Of a stretch of 64,000 nucleotides of DNA, positions 34,293 through 43,948 are shown in pieces. Positions within the stretch are counted from its first letter, which is position 1, and every line of letters begins with the position of its first letter. The notes beneath the pieces are model-generated. The model saw only the letters and a list, made by a program, of their open reading frames with translations, did no database searches and was not told the origin of the DNA. This DNA comes from VBOC01 sp964512655 (lineage in GTDB: Bacteria; Bacteroidota; Ignavibacteria; UBA10030; SZUA-254): the NCBI GenBank assembly GCA_964512655.1, contig CAZEJT010000003.1, positions 1 through 64,000 on the forward strand, read 5' to 3'. A program made the position numbers and the translations under genes.

Positions 34293-35511
34293 CATGAACA
34301 ACTGGTTCAAGGAACACGTCGACTGGCAGACGATCATTACGGTCACGCTGCTCCTTCTGATCAGCATCGCGTCTGTGTACAGCGCGACCTACGACGCTGG
34401 CGCGTCGCTCTATTTCCGGCGGCAGGCGATCTGGGCGCTAATGGGCTTTTTGGTCATGTTCGCCATCATGCTGGTGCCCTTCCGGGTCGTGCAGTTTCTT
34501 TCACTCCCTCTCTACGGGGCGTCGGTAGCGGTGCTTATGGTCGTACTCGTGATGGGTAAGGTGGTCGCGGGGTCGAAGAGCTGGTTCGGGGTCGGCGGGC
34601 TGGGCCTGCAGCCGTCGGAGATCGTGAAAGTAACGACGATCCTCGCGCTGGCGTCGTTCCTCTCGCAACGCCACGTCAGCCTCCACCGGTTCGGGGATAT
34701 CATCATGACGTTCGGGATAGTCCTCGTTCCCGTCGCGCTCATCCTCCTCCAGCCCGACCTTGGGACCGCGAGCATTTACCTCTGTATGCTCCTGGCGGTC
34801 GTCTACTGGGCGGGGGCTTCGAATTTCCTCATGCTGACGCTCCTCGCTCCGGTTGCCGCCGCGATCGCGAGCCTCTTCGGGACTACTGCGTTCGTTGTCG
34901 TCCTGATCGGGACTATTCTGCTTCTTTTTTTCGCGCACGAGAACCGGTTGGCCTCCGCCACGGTGTTTTCTGCGACCGTCCTCACCGGGGTTTCTGTGCA
35001 GTACGCGTTCGGCAAGCTTCATCCCTACCAGCAGAAGCGGATTATAACGTTTCTGAATCCCGACGCCGACCCTCTCGGCTCGGGATACAACGTCATCCAG
35101 TCCAAGATCGCGATCGGCTCGGGAGGGCTCTTCGGAAAGGGATACCTGCAGGGCTCCCAGACGCAGTTGAACTTCCTCCCGGCGCAGTGGACGGATTTCA
35201 TCTACTGTGTTCCTGCGGAGGAGTTCGGTTTCCTCGGCGCATTTCTTATACTCGGTCTCCTGGTCTTCCTCCTTGCGCGCGGCGTACGCACCGCCTCGGT
35301 GGTGAAGAGCAGTTATGCGAGCATCGTATCGATCGGCATCGTCGGCACGCTCATGGCGCACCTGCTGATTAACGTCGGGATGGCGATGGGCGTGATGCCG
35401 GTGATCGGCGTGCCCCTTCCTTTCATGAGCTACGGCGGCTCGAATCTCCTCACAAATTCTGTCATGGCGGGATTGCTCCTCAATATGTACGCGAACAGGA
35501 AGGAATACTGA
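34282..35511 (+). CDS. rodA: Peptidoglycan glycosyltransferase RodA (SEDS)
   Basis: A 409-residue SEDS protein with about ten membrane segments. Typical motifs are 'FRRQAIWALMGFLVM', 'GSKSWFGVGGLGLQPSEIVK', 'LQPDLGTASIYL', 'LPAQWTDFIYCVPAEEFGFLGA' and 'GVPLPFMSYGGSNLL'. It polymerises lipid II into glycan strands with PBP2. The GTG start at 34282 has GGAGGG seven bases upstream and lies inside the end of mrdA; an ATG four codons later has no well-placed ribosome site. Confidence 0.95.
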   Translation: MLTDMNNWFKEHVDWQTIITVTLLLLISIASVYSATYDAGASLYFRRQAIWALMGFLVMFAIMLVPFRVVQFLSLPLYGASVAVLMVVLVMGKVVAGSKSWFGVGGLGLQPSEIVKVTTILALASFLSQRHVSLHRFGDIIMTFGIVLVPVALILLQPDLGTASIYLCMLLAVVYWAGASNFLMLTLLAPVAAAIASLFGTTAFVVVLIGTILLLFFAHENRLASATVFSATVLTGVSVQYAFGKLHPYQQKRIITFLNPDADPLGSGYNVIQSKIAIGSGGLFGKGYLQGSQTQLNFLPAQWTDFIYCVPAEEFGFLGAFLILGLLVFLLARGVRTASVVKSSYASIVSIGIVGTLMAHLLINVGMAMGVMPVIGVPLPFMSYGGSNLLTNSVMAGLLLNMYANRKEY

Positions 35512-35593
35512 GTCTCCTGAGCCCTGGCGCCATGTCGCCTTCGGCGTCACTTGCCATTGACGCGAAACGTGTTTATTTTTGCCTCCAAAGGAT

Positions 35594-38023
35594 ATGGCCA
35601 ATAAAACCCAATCACGTGAAATCCCCGCCGAGCGCCTTCGCTGGCACTGCAAGCCGTCGAGCATCCGCGTAAAGTCGACGGATGACGCAAAGCCGACGAA
35701 GGAGATCATAGGTCAGGAGCGGGCCCTCCGGGCGCTGAGGCTCGGCCTCGAGATGAAGTACCCCGGCTACAATGTTTTCGTCACCGGATTCTCGGGGACG
35801 GGGCGCATGACGACCATCAAGCGCCTCCTCACGGAGTTCGAGGGGACTCCCGCGAGTCTGAAAGACCGCTGTTACGTCCACAATTTCAAGAACAACGACC
35901 AGCCGATACTGATCACACTCCCTGCCGGAGAGGGTTCGAAGTTCCGCCAGGCGATGGGCGATCTTGTACAGGACCTTGCCAAGAATATCCCCGCGGCCTT
36001 CGAACGGAAGCGCTATAAGGAAGAGCGCAAGCGGATGATGGAGCACTTCCAGGAGCGGCAGCACAGCGTCCTGAGCGATTTCGAGAAGAAGGTGAAGGAG
36101 AAGGGCTTCGAGGTGGTTCAGGTGCAGGTGGGGCCCGCCCTCCGTCCGGACATCACTCCCGTCGTCAACAACGCCCCCGTGAGCTTCGACCAGCTCGAAG
36201 CCCTGATGACTCAGGGACAGGTAACAAAAGAACAGATCGAGCAGATGACCAGGGACCGCGCGCAGCTCGAAAGCCAGATGGAGCTGGTCCTGCGCGAACT
36301 ACGGAACATCGAGCGAAAGCTCAAGGAGTCGTTGAACGAGCTTGCGGAGCGGTTCATCCTTCCTCTCGTCAAGGAGGCCATCGAGGAAATCCGCGAACAG
36401 TACAAGAACGACAAGGTGCAGTTGTATCTCGACGAGGTGCAGCGGCACATTATGGACGACCTCAACCGGTTCCGCCCCTCCGACGAGCAGCCCCAGACCA
36501 TGCTCAACATGCCGGGGCTCCCGCAGGAGGCCGACGGGTTCCTCGAATATCAGGTCAACGTTGTGGTCGACAACTCCGAAACGAAGGGCGTGCCGATCAT
36601 CATCGAGACCAATCCCCGTTTCCGCAACATCTTCGGCACGATCGAGCGCGAGGTGGACAGAAACGGTGTGTGGAGGACCGACTTCACGCTCATCAAGCCG
36701 GGATCTCTCCTGAAAGCCGACGGAGGGTACCTGGTGATCAACGCCCTCGACGCTCTGATCGAGCAGGGAGTATGGCAAAACCTGAAGAGGACGCTCCGCA
36801 ACGGACTCCTCGAAGTTCAGCCCGTGGAGACCGGTCTCTTCGGCGCCAGCTCGGCGTTCAAGCCTGAACCGGTGGAGATCGACGTCAAAGTAGTAATGCT
36901 CGGCGACGCCACGATCTACTTCCTCCTCTACGAGCAGGACGACGATTTCAAGAAGATCTTCAAAGTGCGGTCCGACTTCGACACCGAAATGCCCCAGATC
37001 CGCGAATCGATCGAGCGGTATGTCTCGTTCATGAAGATGATCTGCGACGACGAGAAGCTGAAGCCGTTCGACCGGTCCGGGATCGCCGCGGTCATCGAGC
37101 ACGGCGTGCGCCTCGCGGGCCGGCAGAACAAGATCTCAACGCGCTTCAACCTTATCGCGGACCTGATGCGCGAGTCGAACTACTGGGCGGGGAAGGAAAA
37201 CAAGTCGCCCGTCAACGCGAAGCATGTCCGCAAAGCGATCGATGAGCGGGTCGAGCGGATCAAGCTTTCCGAAGAAAAACTGCAGGAGCTGATCCTCGAC
37301 GGTACGATCTTGATCGACTCCTCGGATTCCGTCGTGGGCCAGGTGAACGGGCTCACGATTTACGACATGCGCGAGTACATGTTCGGCATCCCGGCGCGGA
37401 TCACGGCAAAGACTTCCATCGGCCGGAGCGGGATTATCAACATTGAGCGTGAGGCGGGTTTGAGCGGGCCGTCGCACAACAAGGGAGTATCGATCATCAG
37501 CGGTTATTTTCACGGCATGTACGCGCAGCGCAGGCCGCTCACCATGAACGCAAGCATCACCTTCGAGCAGTCGTACGGCGGAGTCGACGGAGACAGCGCG
37601 TCCTCCACCGAGATTTACGCCATCCTGTCGAGCCTGACGAATATTCCCCTGAGGCAGGACATCGCCGTTACGGGATCGGTCAACCAGAAGGGAGAAGTCC
37701 AGCCGATCGGAGGCGTAAACCAGAAGATCGAGGGGTTTTTCAATATTTGCCGCCGCCGGGGGCTCACGGGGAAGCAGGGCGTGATCATCCCGCGCCAGAA
37801 CGAGAAGGACCTCATGCTCCGGCACGAGGTCGTGGCTGCAGTCCGCAGCGGAAAATTCCACGTGCACTCCATCGGCACGATCGACGAGGGCCTCGAGATT
37901 CTGACCGGTCAGCGCCCCGGGAAGCGGTTGAAGGACGGCACGTTCGAGCAGGATTCTCTTCACGATGTTGCCGACCGCAAACTCGCCGAGTTCGCAGCCC
38001 ACTGGAACGAGCTGAGGGACTGA
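35594..38023 (+). CDS. Lon-like ATP-dependent protease (AAA_32 / S16, LonC/YcbZ type)
   Basis: An 809-residue protein. The N-terminal AAA-like domain has a P-loop variant 'VTGFSGTGRMTTIK' with Arg in place of the Walker Lys, which I believe is common in this subfamily. Long coiled coils follow (about 120-290, 'EERKRMMEHFQERQHSVLSD'), then a second AAA part and a C-terminal S16 protease domain with catalytic Ser in 'VDGDSASSTEIYAIL' and Lys in 'IGGVNQKIEGFF'. It probably degrades damaged or regulatory proteins in the cytoplasm. ATG at 35594 is preferred over a TTG five codons upstream. Lies between the shape cluster and thrA without obvious link to either. Confidence 0.9.
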   Translation: MANKTQSREIPAERLRWHCKPSSIRVKSTDDAKPTKEIIGQERALRALRLGLEMKYPGYNVFVTGFSGTGRMTTIKRLLTEFEGTPASLKDRCYVHNFKNNDQPILITLPAGEGSKFRQAMGDLVQDLAKNIPAAFERKRYKEERKRMMEHFQERQHSVLSDFEKKVKEKGFEVVQVQVGPALRPDITPVVNNAPVSFDQLEALMTQGQVTKEQIEQMTRDRAQLESQMELVLRELRNIERKLKESLNELAERFILPLVKEAIEEIREQYKNDKVQLYLDEVQRHIMDDLNRFRPSDEQPQTMLNMPGLPQEADGFLEYQVNVVVDNSETKGVPIIIETNPRFRNIFGTIEREVDRNGVWRTDFTLIKPGSLLKADGGYLVINALDALIEQGVWQNLKRTLRNGLLEVQPVETGLFGASSAFKPEPVEIDVKVVMLGDATIYFLLYEQDDDFKKIFKVRSDFDTEMPQIRESIERYVSFMKMICDDEKLKPFDRSGIAAVIEHGVRLAGRQNKISTRFNLIADLMRESNYWAGKENKSPVNAKHVRKAIDERVERIKLSEEKLQELILDGTILIDSSDSVVGQVNGLTIYDMREYMFGIPARITAKTSIGRSGIINIEREAGLSGPSHNKGVSIISGYFHGMYAQRRPLTMNASITFEQSYGGVDGDSASSTEIYAILSSLTNIPLRQDIAVTGSVNQKGEVQPIGGVNQKIEGFFNICRRRGLTGKQGVIIPRQNEKDLMLRHEVVAAVRSGKFHVHSIGTIDEGLEILTGQRPGKRLKDGTFEQDSLHDVADRKLAEFAAHWNELRD

Positions 38024-38042
38024 TGACTCCGCGGCCCGGCCG

Positions 38043-40496
38043 ATGAGAGTCCTCAAATTCGGCGGCTCCTCCGTCTCGACGCCAGGGCGCATCAGGGACG
38101 TGGCCGCAGTCGTCCTCGCGGCGTCGAAACAGTCGCGCATCCTCGTTGTCGTCTCTGCATTCCAGGGCATCACCAACCAGCTGATTGAGACCGCGCGCCT
38201 TGCGGCGGCCGGGGACCCTTCCCACAGAACTCATCTCCAGCAGATCGAACAGCGGCACAGGAGCGCCTTGAAGAAACTCGGCGGCAGCCGGCGAGAAGCC
38301 GCGGCCCTCGAAGGAAGCTTCCAGGAACTCCGCGATGCCCTCCACGGCATCTTTCTTCTGCGCGATTGCCCTCCGCGTGCGCTTGATATCGTCGCCGGCT
38401 TCGGCGAACGCCTCTCCGCCTGGATCCTGGCCGATTACCTGAACCGGACGCACCCGGCCCGATTCGTCGACTCGCGCGGTCTCGTCATCACCGACGACCA
38501 GTTTACCGGCGCGGCGGTGTTGTTCGAACGGACGGACCCCGCGATTCGCGCCTACTTCAAGAAATTCCCGTGGGGATCGGGCCGGAACACTATCCCCGTT
38601 GTCACGGGATTCATCGGCTCAACGGAAGACGGACGCACGACGACGATCGGGAGGAACGGATCGGATTATACCGCCGCAATTTTCGGTGCGGCGCTTGGCG
38701 CGACGGTCATCGAGATTTGGACCGACGTCGACGGCGTCTTCAGCGCGGATCCGCGCGCCGTCCCCACGGCCTTTGTCGTTCCCGACATCTCCTACGAGGA
38801 GGCAATGGAGCTTTCCTATTTCGGCGCGAAGGTGCTCCATTCCGCCACGATCGCCCCCGCCGTCGCGAAGGGAATTCCGATCCTCATCAAGAATACGATG
38901 AACCCCGCCGCGCCGGGAAGCCTCATCGCGAAGCGTCCGCACAAGGGCGAAGGGGTCGCAAAGGGAATCACCTCGGTCGATGAGATCACGCTCCTGACTC
39001 TTCGCGGGATCAGCATGGTTGGGGTGCCCGGAACCGCCGAGCGGCTCTTCCGTTCGCTCGCATCGCACAAGGTGAATGTTATCCTGATCTCGCAGGCATC
39101 GTCGGAGCACACGATCTGTTTCGCCGTCAAGAGCTCGGATGCAGAGGCAGCCTCGAAGGCAATCTCTCACGAGTTCCGGTACGAGTTCATGCACGGGCTC
39201 ACGGCCCTCGATCAGAAACGGTCGCAGACGATCGTTGCGATCGTGGGAGACGGCATGAAAGGGATCCCCGGGATCGCGGGGAAAGTCTTCCAGTCGCTCG
39301 GCCAGGGGAACATCAACATCAATGCGATCGCCCAGGGCGCTTCGGAGCGCAACATCTCTTTCGTGATCGACTCGAAGCAGGGGAGCAGGGCGGTCAACGT
39401 CATTCATCAGGCCTTCTTCGAGAAACGGAAACACCTCGCGCTCTTCGTGATGGGAGTAGGCAACATCGGCTCCGCGCTCCTGCGCCAGGTCAGGCAGCAG
39501 CAGTCGTTCCTCCTGAAACAGGGATACGATGTCCGTGTCTGCGGGGTGGCAGACAGCAAACGAGTTCTGTTGAATCCGAAGGGGATCGACCTCGGACGGT
39601 GGAAAGAGGAGCTCGCCGCGGCGAAGGAATCTCTCGATCCGATAGAAGTCGCGTGCCGGATCGCGTCGTTCGAGCTGATCCACACCGCGCTCGTCGATTG
39701 CACAGCAAGCTCCGGGGTGGTGGATGCCTATCCCGAGTTCGTGAAGGCAAACATGCACATCATCACTCCGAATAAGAAGGCGAACGTGCTTCCGTGGAAG
39801 AGCTACAGCCGGCTCATGGACCTCCTCCTCCAGCGTCAGAAGCACTTTCTCTATGAGGCGAATGTCGGCGCAGGTTTGCCCGTCATATCGACGCTGCAGG
39901 ATCTGGTTGCGAGCGGCGATACGATTATGCGCATCGACGGGATCCTCTCGGGCACACTGAGCTATCTCTTCAACGTCTTCGACGGGACCGGCGCCTTCAG
40001 CGGTCTCGTGCGCAAGGCGCGCAAAGAAGGGCTCACCGAGCCCGATCCCCGCGAAGATCTCTCGGGAAACGACGTCGCCCGCAAGCTTCTGATCCTCGCG
40101 CGCCAACTCGGAGTCAGGCTCGAGCTCAGGGACATCCCGGTTGAAAACCTCGTTCCCCCTGCGTTGAGATCGGGCGGGTTCTCCGACACGTTCTACAAGC
40201 GGTTTTCAGGAGCCGACAAGATCCTCAAGGCGCGTGTGGATCGGGCAAAAGAACGCGGCGCCGTGCTTCGGTACGTGGGAACGCTTGAGGGAGGAAGGGC
40301 CCGCGCCGGCCTGCAGGAAATTCCGGCGCGCCATCCTCTCGCATCCACAAAAGGGAGCGACAACGTCATTGCGTTCACAACTCATCGCTATTCTCAAACC
40401 CCCCTTGTTGTGCAGGGACCCGGAGCCGGCGCCGACGTCACGGCGATGGGAGTCTTCTCCGACATTCTGAAGCTCCTGCACTATCTCCCGTACTGA
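38043..40496 (+). CDS. thrA: Bifunctional aspartokinase / homoserine dehydrogenase
   Basis: An 817-residue fusion of the usual ThrA length. The aspartokinase domain (about 1-290) begins 'MRVLKFGGSSVSTPGRIRDV' and has 'GRTTTIGRNGSDYTAAIFGA'; two ACT domains (about 300-455) include 'LLTLRGISMVGVPGTAERLF' and 'VAIVGDGMKGIPGIAGKVF'; the homoserine dehydrogenase domain has 'LFVMGVGNIGSALLRQV' (NAD(P) loop), 'EANVGAGLPVI' and 'RIDGILSGTLSYLFN'. It carries out the first and third steps from aspartate to threonine and methionine, probably feedback-inhibited through the ACT domains. First gene of thrABC. Confidence 0.97.
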   Translation: MRVLKFGGSSVSTPGRIRDVAAVVLAASKQSRILVVVSAFQGITNQLIETARLAAAGDPSHRTHLQQIEQRHRSALKKLGGSRREAAALEGSFQELRDALHGIFLLRDCPPRALDIVAGFGERLSAWILADYLNRTHPARFVDSRGLVITDDQFTGAAVLFERTDPAIRAYFKKFPWGSGRNTIPVVTGFIGSTEDGRTTTIGRNGSDYTAAIFGAALGATVIEIWTDVDGVFSADPRAVPTAFVVPDISYEEAMELSYFGAKVLHSATIAPAVAKGIPILIKNTMNPAAPGSLIAKRPHKGEGVAKGITSVDEITLLTLRGISMVGVPGTAERLFRSLASHKVNVILISQASSEHTICFAVKSSDAEAASKAISHEFRYEFMHGLTALDQKRSQTIVAIVGDGMKGIPGIAGKVFQSLGQGNININAIAQGASERNISFVIDSKQGSRAVNVIHQAFFEKRKHLALFVMGVGNIGSALLRQVRQQQSFLLKQGYDVRVCGVADSKRVLLNPKGIDLGRWKEELAAAKESLDPIEVACRIASFELIHTALVDCTASSGVVDAYPEFVKANMHIITPNKKANVLPWKSYSRLMDLLLQRQKHFLYEANVGAGLPVISTLQDLVASGDTIMRIDGILSGTLSYLFNVFDGTGAFSGLVRKARKEGLTEPDPREDLSGNDVARKLLILARQLGVRLELRDIPVENLVPPALRSGGFSDTFYKRFSGADKILKARVDRAKERGAVLRYVGTLEGGRARAGLQEIPARHPLASTKGSDNVIAFTTHRYSQTPLVVQGPGAGADVTAMGVFSDILKLLHYLPY

Positions 40497-40517
40497 GAGG
40501 GAGCCCGCAGAGCGCTC

Positions 40518-41459
40518 ATGCGAGCCAAGTCCGTCAGGGTCTACGCCCCCGCCACAATTTCCAATCTCGGTCCCGGTTTCGATGTACTCGGCCTGGCGAT
40601 AGAGAAACCGGGCGACTTTGTCACGGCGGAGCGCATGAGCGGGAAGGGACTCTCATTCTCCCTCAAGACCAGCCAGTCCGGCATTCCCTCCGATCCGCGC
40701 AAGAACGTCGCCGCGTACATGGCTTTGCTCCTGATGGATGAGCTGAAACCGCCGTTCGGCATCAAAATGACGCTGGAAAAGAAGATGCCGCTGGGCTCCG
40801 GGCTCGGGTCGTCCGCCGCAAGCAGCGCCGCGGCGATCGTGGCTGTGAACACTCTGATGCCGAAACCTCTCGCAAAATTTGCGCTCCTCCGGTTCGTAGC
40901 GGAGGGAGAAAGGAAAGCGGCCGGATCTCCTCACGCAGACAATGCCGCCCCATCGCTCCTCGGGGGACTCTGGCTGATCCGGAGTTATCATCCTCTCGAC
41001 TGCATCTCCATCCCGATCCGTAATTCCATCGTGTGGGTTGTCGTCCATCCGCACCTTATCGTAAAGACCCGCGCCGCCCGCAGCATCCTGCCGGCGGAGA
41101 TACCTCTCCGAAGCGCAGTGCGTCAATGGGGGAACGTGAGCGGACTGACGGCGGGCCTCATTGCGGGCAATCCCGGGCTTGTGGGAAAGTGCGTCGAGGA
41201 CGTTATCGTCGAGCCTGCCCGGTCGCGCCTCATCGCCGGATTCGAAGAGGTGAAGCATGCGGCAATCAGTGCAGGCGCGTTCGGATGCTCAATTTCGGGC
41301 TCAGGCCCCTCGATGTTTGCCGTCGCATCCTCCGGGCAAACCGCCAAGAAGATCGGTCGTGCGATGGCCTCTGCATTCCGCCGCACGGCGGGGGTGGGAA
41401 GTGAGGTGTACATTTCAAAGGTGAACATGGACGGAACGAAGGTCATCTGGAGCAGGTGA
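40518..41459 (+). CDS. thrB: Homoserine kinase
   Basis: A 313-residue GHMP kinase. The ATP-binding 'MPLGSGLGSSAASSAAAIVAVN' lies near residues 92-113, with 'PATISNLGPGFDVLGLAI' at the start and 'GCSISGSGPSMFAV' near the end. It phosphorylates homoserine for threonine synthase. It follows thrA by 21 bases and its stop overlaps the GTG start of thrC (GTGA). Confidence 0.95.
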   Translation: MRAKSVRVYAPATISNLGPGFDVLGLAIEKPGDFVTAERMSGKGLSFSLKTSQSGIPSDPRKNVAAYMALLLMDELKPPFGIKMTLEKKMPLGSGLGSSAASSAAAIVAVNTLMPKPLAKFALLRFVAEGERKAAGSPHADNAAPSLLGGLWLIRSYHPLDCISIPIRNSIVWVVVHPHLIVKTRAARSILPAEIPLRSAVRQWGNVSGLTAGLIAGNPGLVGKCVEDVIVEPARSRLIAGFEEVKHAAISAGAFGCSISGSGPSMFAVASSGQTAKKIGRAMASAFRRTAGVGSEVYISKVNMDGTKVIWSR

Positions 41460-42760
41460 ACTTCCTCAGCGTCAGACATCAAAGCCCTCCTGCAAGATTC
41501 CGGGAGGCGCTCTTCAGGGGCCTTGCGCCGGATGGCGGCCTCTATGTCCCCGAGTCAATCCCCTCTCTGCCCGTCTCGTCCCTGAAACGCATCGGTGAGT
41601 CCACGCTTCACTCCATCGGCGAACAAATCCTCTCCCCATTCATCGACGAGATCCCGCAGAACGATCTCCGCTCGCTCATCGTGAAGGCGCTGAATTTCCC
41701 GATCCCGCTCGTCAAGCTCAAGGACGGCGTTTATCTTCTCGAGTTGTTTCACGGCCCGACGCTCGCGTTCAAAGACGTCGGCGCACGGTTCATGGCGCAA
41801 GCGGCATCGTATTTTCTTGCGGCCGAGAGCCGGGAGTTGACCATCCTTGTTGCGACTTCGGGCGACACCGGGAGCGCCGTCGCGAACGGGTTTCACAACC
41901 TCCCTCATATTACGGTCTATGTCCTCTACCCATCGGGGCAGATCAGCCGGCTCCAGGAACAGCAGATGACCACGCTCGGGGGCAACATTCACGCCATCGA
42001 GGTAAATGGGACCTTCGACGACTGCCAGCGGCTGGTCAAGGAGACCCTCGTCGACCACGAGATCCTCTCGGCACATCCTGTCACAACGGCCAACTCCATG
42101 AACGTCGGGAGGCTCCTCCCCCAGATCATTTACTATTTCTGGGGGATCAGCCAGTTGACCCGGGATGGCGGAGCGGCCAACCCCGTCGTCGTGGTGCCGA
42201 GCGGGAACTTCGGGAATATCACGGCTGCTGTCTACGCAAAATGGATGGGGGCCCCGATACGAAGGTTTGTCGCGGCGACGAATCGGAATGATGTGGTTCC
42301 TGAATACCTGCGAACGGGATCATTCACACCGAGGGCCTCGGTGCGCACTCTTTCAAATGCAATGGATGTCGGAAACCCGAGCAATCTGGCGCGGCTTCAG
42401 GCGCTCTATCAGAATGACGTCGGGAGGATCAGGAGCGATATCGAAGCGTTATCGATATCGGATGAGGAAACGCTTTCTGAGATACGCTCCACATACGATA
42501 GTACCGGCAGGGTCATCGACCCGCACACTGCCGTTGGCGTCGCGACGGCCATGAAGCTCGGGGGTCGAGGGGGAGGGTCTTCTCCCGTCATTATCGCCTC
42601 CACCGCGCACCCCGCAAAGTTTCCGGAGATCGTCGAAAAAGCGATCGGTCGGCACATAGCCATCCCGAAGGAGCTCGAAGAGGCAATGCGGCGGACAAAG
42701 CAGAGCACCGTTATCCGGCCCGAGTACTCCGAGTGGAAACGCATCCTGATGGTGGAATGA
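41456..42760 (+). CDS. thrC: Threonine synthase
   Basis: A 434-residue PLP enzyme, GTG start overlapping the thrB stop. The PLP Lys lies in 'GPTLAFKDVGARFMAQ' and the phosphate loop in 'VPSGNFGNITAA'; 'RHQSPPARFREALFRGLAPDGGLYVPE' is the typical N-terminus. It converts O-phosphohomoserine to threonine and completes the thrABC operon. Confidence 0.96.
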   Translation: MNFLSVRHQSPPARFREALFRGLAPDGGLYVPESIPSLPVSSLKRIGESTLHSIGEQILSPFIDEIPQNDLRSLIVKALNFPIPLVKLKDGVYLLELFHGPTLAFKDVGARFMAQAASYFLAAESRELTILVATSGDTGSAVANGFHNLPHITVYVLYPSGQISRLQEQQMTTLGGNIHAIEVNGTFDDCQRLVKETLVDHEILSAHPVTTANSMNVGRLLPQIIYYFWGISQLTRDGGAANPVVVVPSGNFGNITAAVYAKWMGAPIRRFVAATNRNDVVPEYLRTGSFTPRASVRTLSNAMDVGNPSNLARLQALYQNDVGRIRSDIEALSISDEETLSEIRSTYDSTGRVIDPHTAVGVATAMKLGGRGGGSSPVIIASTAHPAKFPEIVEKAIGRHIAIPKELEEAMRRTKQSTVIRPEYSEWKRILMVE

Positions 42761-42763
42761 TCG

Positions 42764-43303
42764 GTGAACCGGATTCTTGACCGGCTGAAAGGCGGCGACT
42801 TGCGATCCCTTGGCAACACCGACGCGGTCGCGAGGGAGATCCGGTCACAGAGCGAGTTCGACCTGCTCTTCGAAGGGCTCACTCATGATGACGAAGTGAT
42901 TGTCATGCGTTCGGCCGATGCGATCGAAAAAGTTACGCGGTTGAAAGCGCAGTTTCTGAAGCCGCACAAGAAGACACTCCTCGGCCTCTTCCCGGTGGCA
43001 CATCAAAAGGAACTTAAATGGCACCTCGCATTGCTCGCTCCTCGGCTCTCTCTGACCAGGACCGAGACCGGAGCAGTCTGGTCAGCCCTGAGCCGCTGGG
43101 CGCTCGATCCGAACGAAGGGAGAATCGTGCGGGTGAATTCCATTCAGGGGCTTTCAGAGATGTTGCGGGAATCTCCCGGACTGACCCGGGATTTTGAATT
43201 GACGCTCAGAGAGCTCGAACGTAAAAACATTCCTTCGATCAGCGCGAGAATACGGAAGCTCAGAAGGACCGCGAAAGCGAGGATCGCGCGCCGCCCGCGA
43301 TAG
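42764..43303 (+). CDS. Hypothetical helical-repeat protein behind thrC
   Basis: A 179-residue protein I do not recognise for certain. It is helix-rich and looks like HEAT/ARM repeats ('DDEVIVMRSADAIEKVTRL', 'LALLAPRLSLTRTETGAVWS') with a basic C-terminus ('RIRKLRRTAKARIARRPR'). No signal peptide. The GTG start lies three bases after the thrC stop, so it is co-transcribed with thrABC. Nothing in it suggests amino acid metabolism. Confidence 0.75.
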   Translation: MNRILDRLKGGDLRSLGNTDAVAREIRSQSEFDLLFEGLTHDDEVIVMRSADAIEKVTRLKAQFLKPHKKTLLGLFPVAHQKELKWHLALLAPRLSLTRTETGAVWSALSRWALDPNEGRIVRVNSIQGLSEMLRESPGLTRDFELTLRELERKNIPSISARIRKLRRTAKARIARRPR

Positions 43304-43320
43304 GCTGATCGGCTGCTGCG

Positions 43321-43348
43321 TTGCTTCTCTCGCGAATTTTGCTAAATT
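43321..43348 (+). promoter_or_regulatory. Promoter candidate upstream of dcd
   Basis: TTGCTT (43321-43326), 16 bases, TAAATT (43343-43348). The start is predicted near 43355, 46 bases before the dcd ATG. Confidence 0.45.
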
Positions 43349-43400
43349 AGAACACCGTTTTGCCCCCTTTAACCGCCCCCGACCACAGTTCAGAGCCTGC

Positions 43401-43937
43401 ATGATCCTGTCGGACCGCCAAATTCTCTCGGAAATGCGCAGGGGAGCCATCGTCATCAAGCCCTTCAACCGGAGATACCTCGGCTCCAACAGCTACGATG
43501 TCCATCTGGGGCACTGGCTTGCGCTCTACCGGGATGAGATTCTCGACGCCCGGAGGCACAACCGCGTGCACACATTCCGTATCCCGTCCGAAGGGATGAT
43601 CCTCGTTCCAAGCAAATTATATCTTGGCGTCACCAAAGAGTACACCGAAACGCACCGGCACGTTCCGTTCCTCGAGGGAAAGAGCAGCATCGGCCGCCTC
43701 GGGATCGACATCCACGCGACCGCCGGAAAGGGCGACATCGGATTCTGCAACACCTGGACTCTCGAGATCTCCGTGCGCCAGCCCGTACGCATCTACGCGG
43801 GCATGCCCATCGGGCAGCTTATTTATTTCGAAGTCAGCGGAGAGGTAAACCTTCCGTACAACAAACGAAAGACCGCAAAGTACAACAGGCGGACCGTCCG
43901 GCCCGTCGAGTCGATGATGTGGAAAAACTTCGCATAA
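43401..43937 (+). CDS. dcd: dCTP deaminase
   Basis: A 178-residue trimeric dCTP deaminase/dUTPase-fold protein. Characteristic are 'MILSDRQILSEMRRGAIVIKPF', 'LGSNSYDVHLG' and 'FLEGKSSIGRLGIDIHATAGKGDIGF' with the catalytic Glu. It deaminates dCTP to dUTP for thymidylate synthesis. Whether it is the bifunctional form (directly to dUMP) is not decidable here. The next gene starts 11 bases later. Confidence 0.95.
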   Translation: MILSDRQILSEMRRGAIVIKPFNRRYLGSNSYDVHLGHWLALYRDEILDARRHNRVHTFRIPSEGMILVPSKLYLGVTKEYTETHRHVPFLEGKSSIGRLGIDIHATAGKGDIGFCNTWTLEISVRQPVRIYAGMPIGQLIYFEVSGEVNLPYNKRKTAKYNRRTVRPVESMMWKNFA

Positions 43938-43948
43938 GGAGCAAGAAT

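Noticed and set aside
35556..35593. Possible Bacteroidota-style TATTTTTG element before the Lon-like gene
   Set aside because: The spacing to the upstream TTG is too short for the known motif and no other gene here shows this type.
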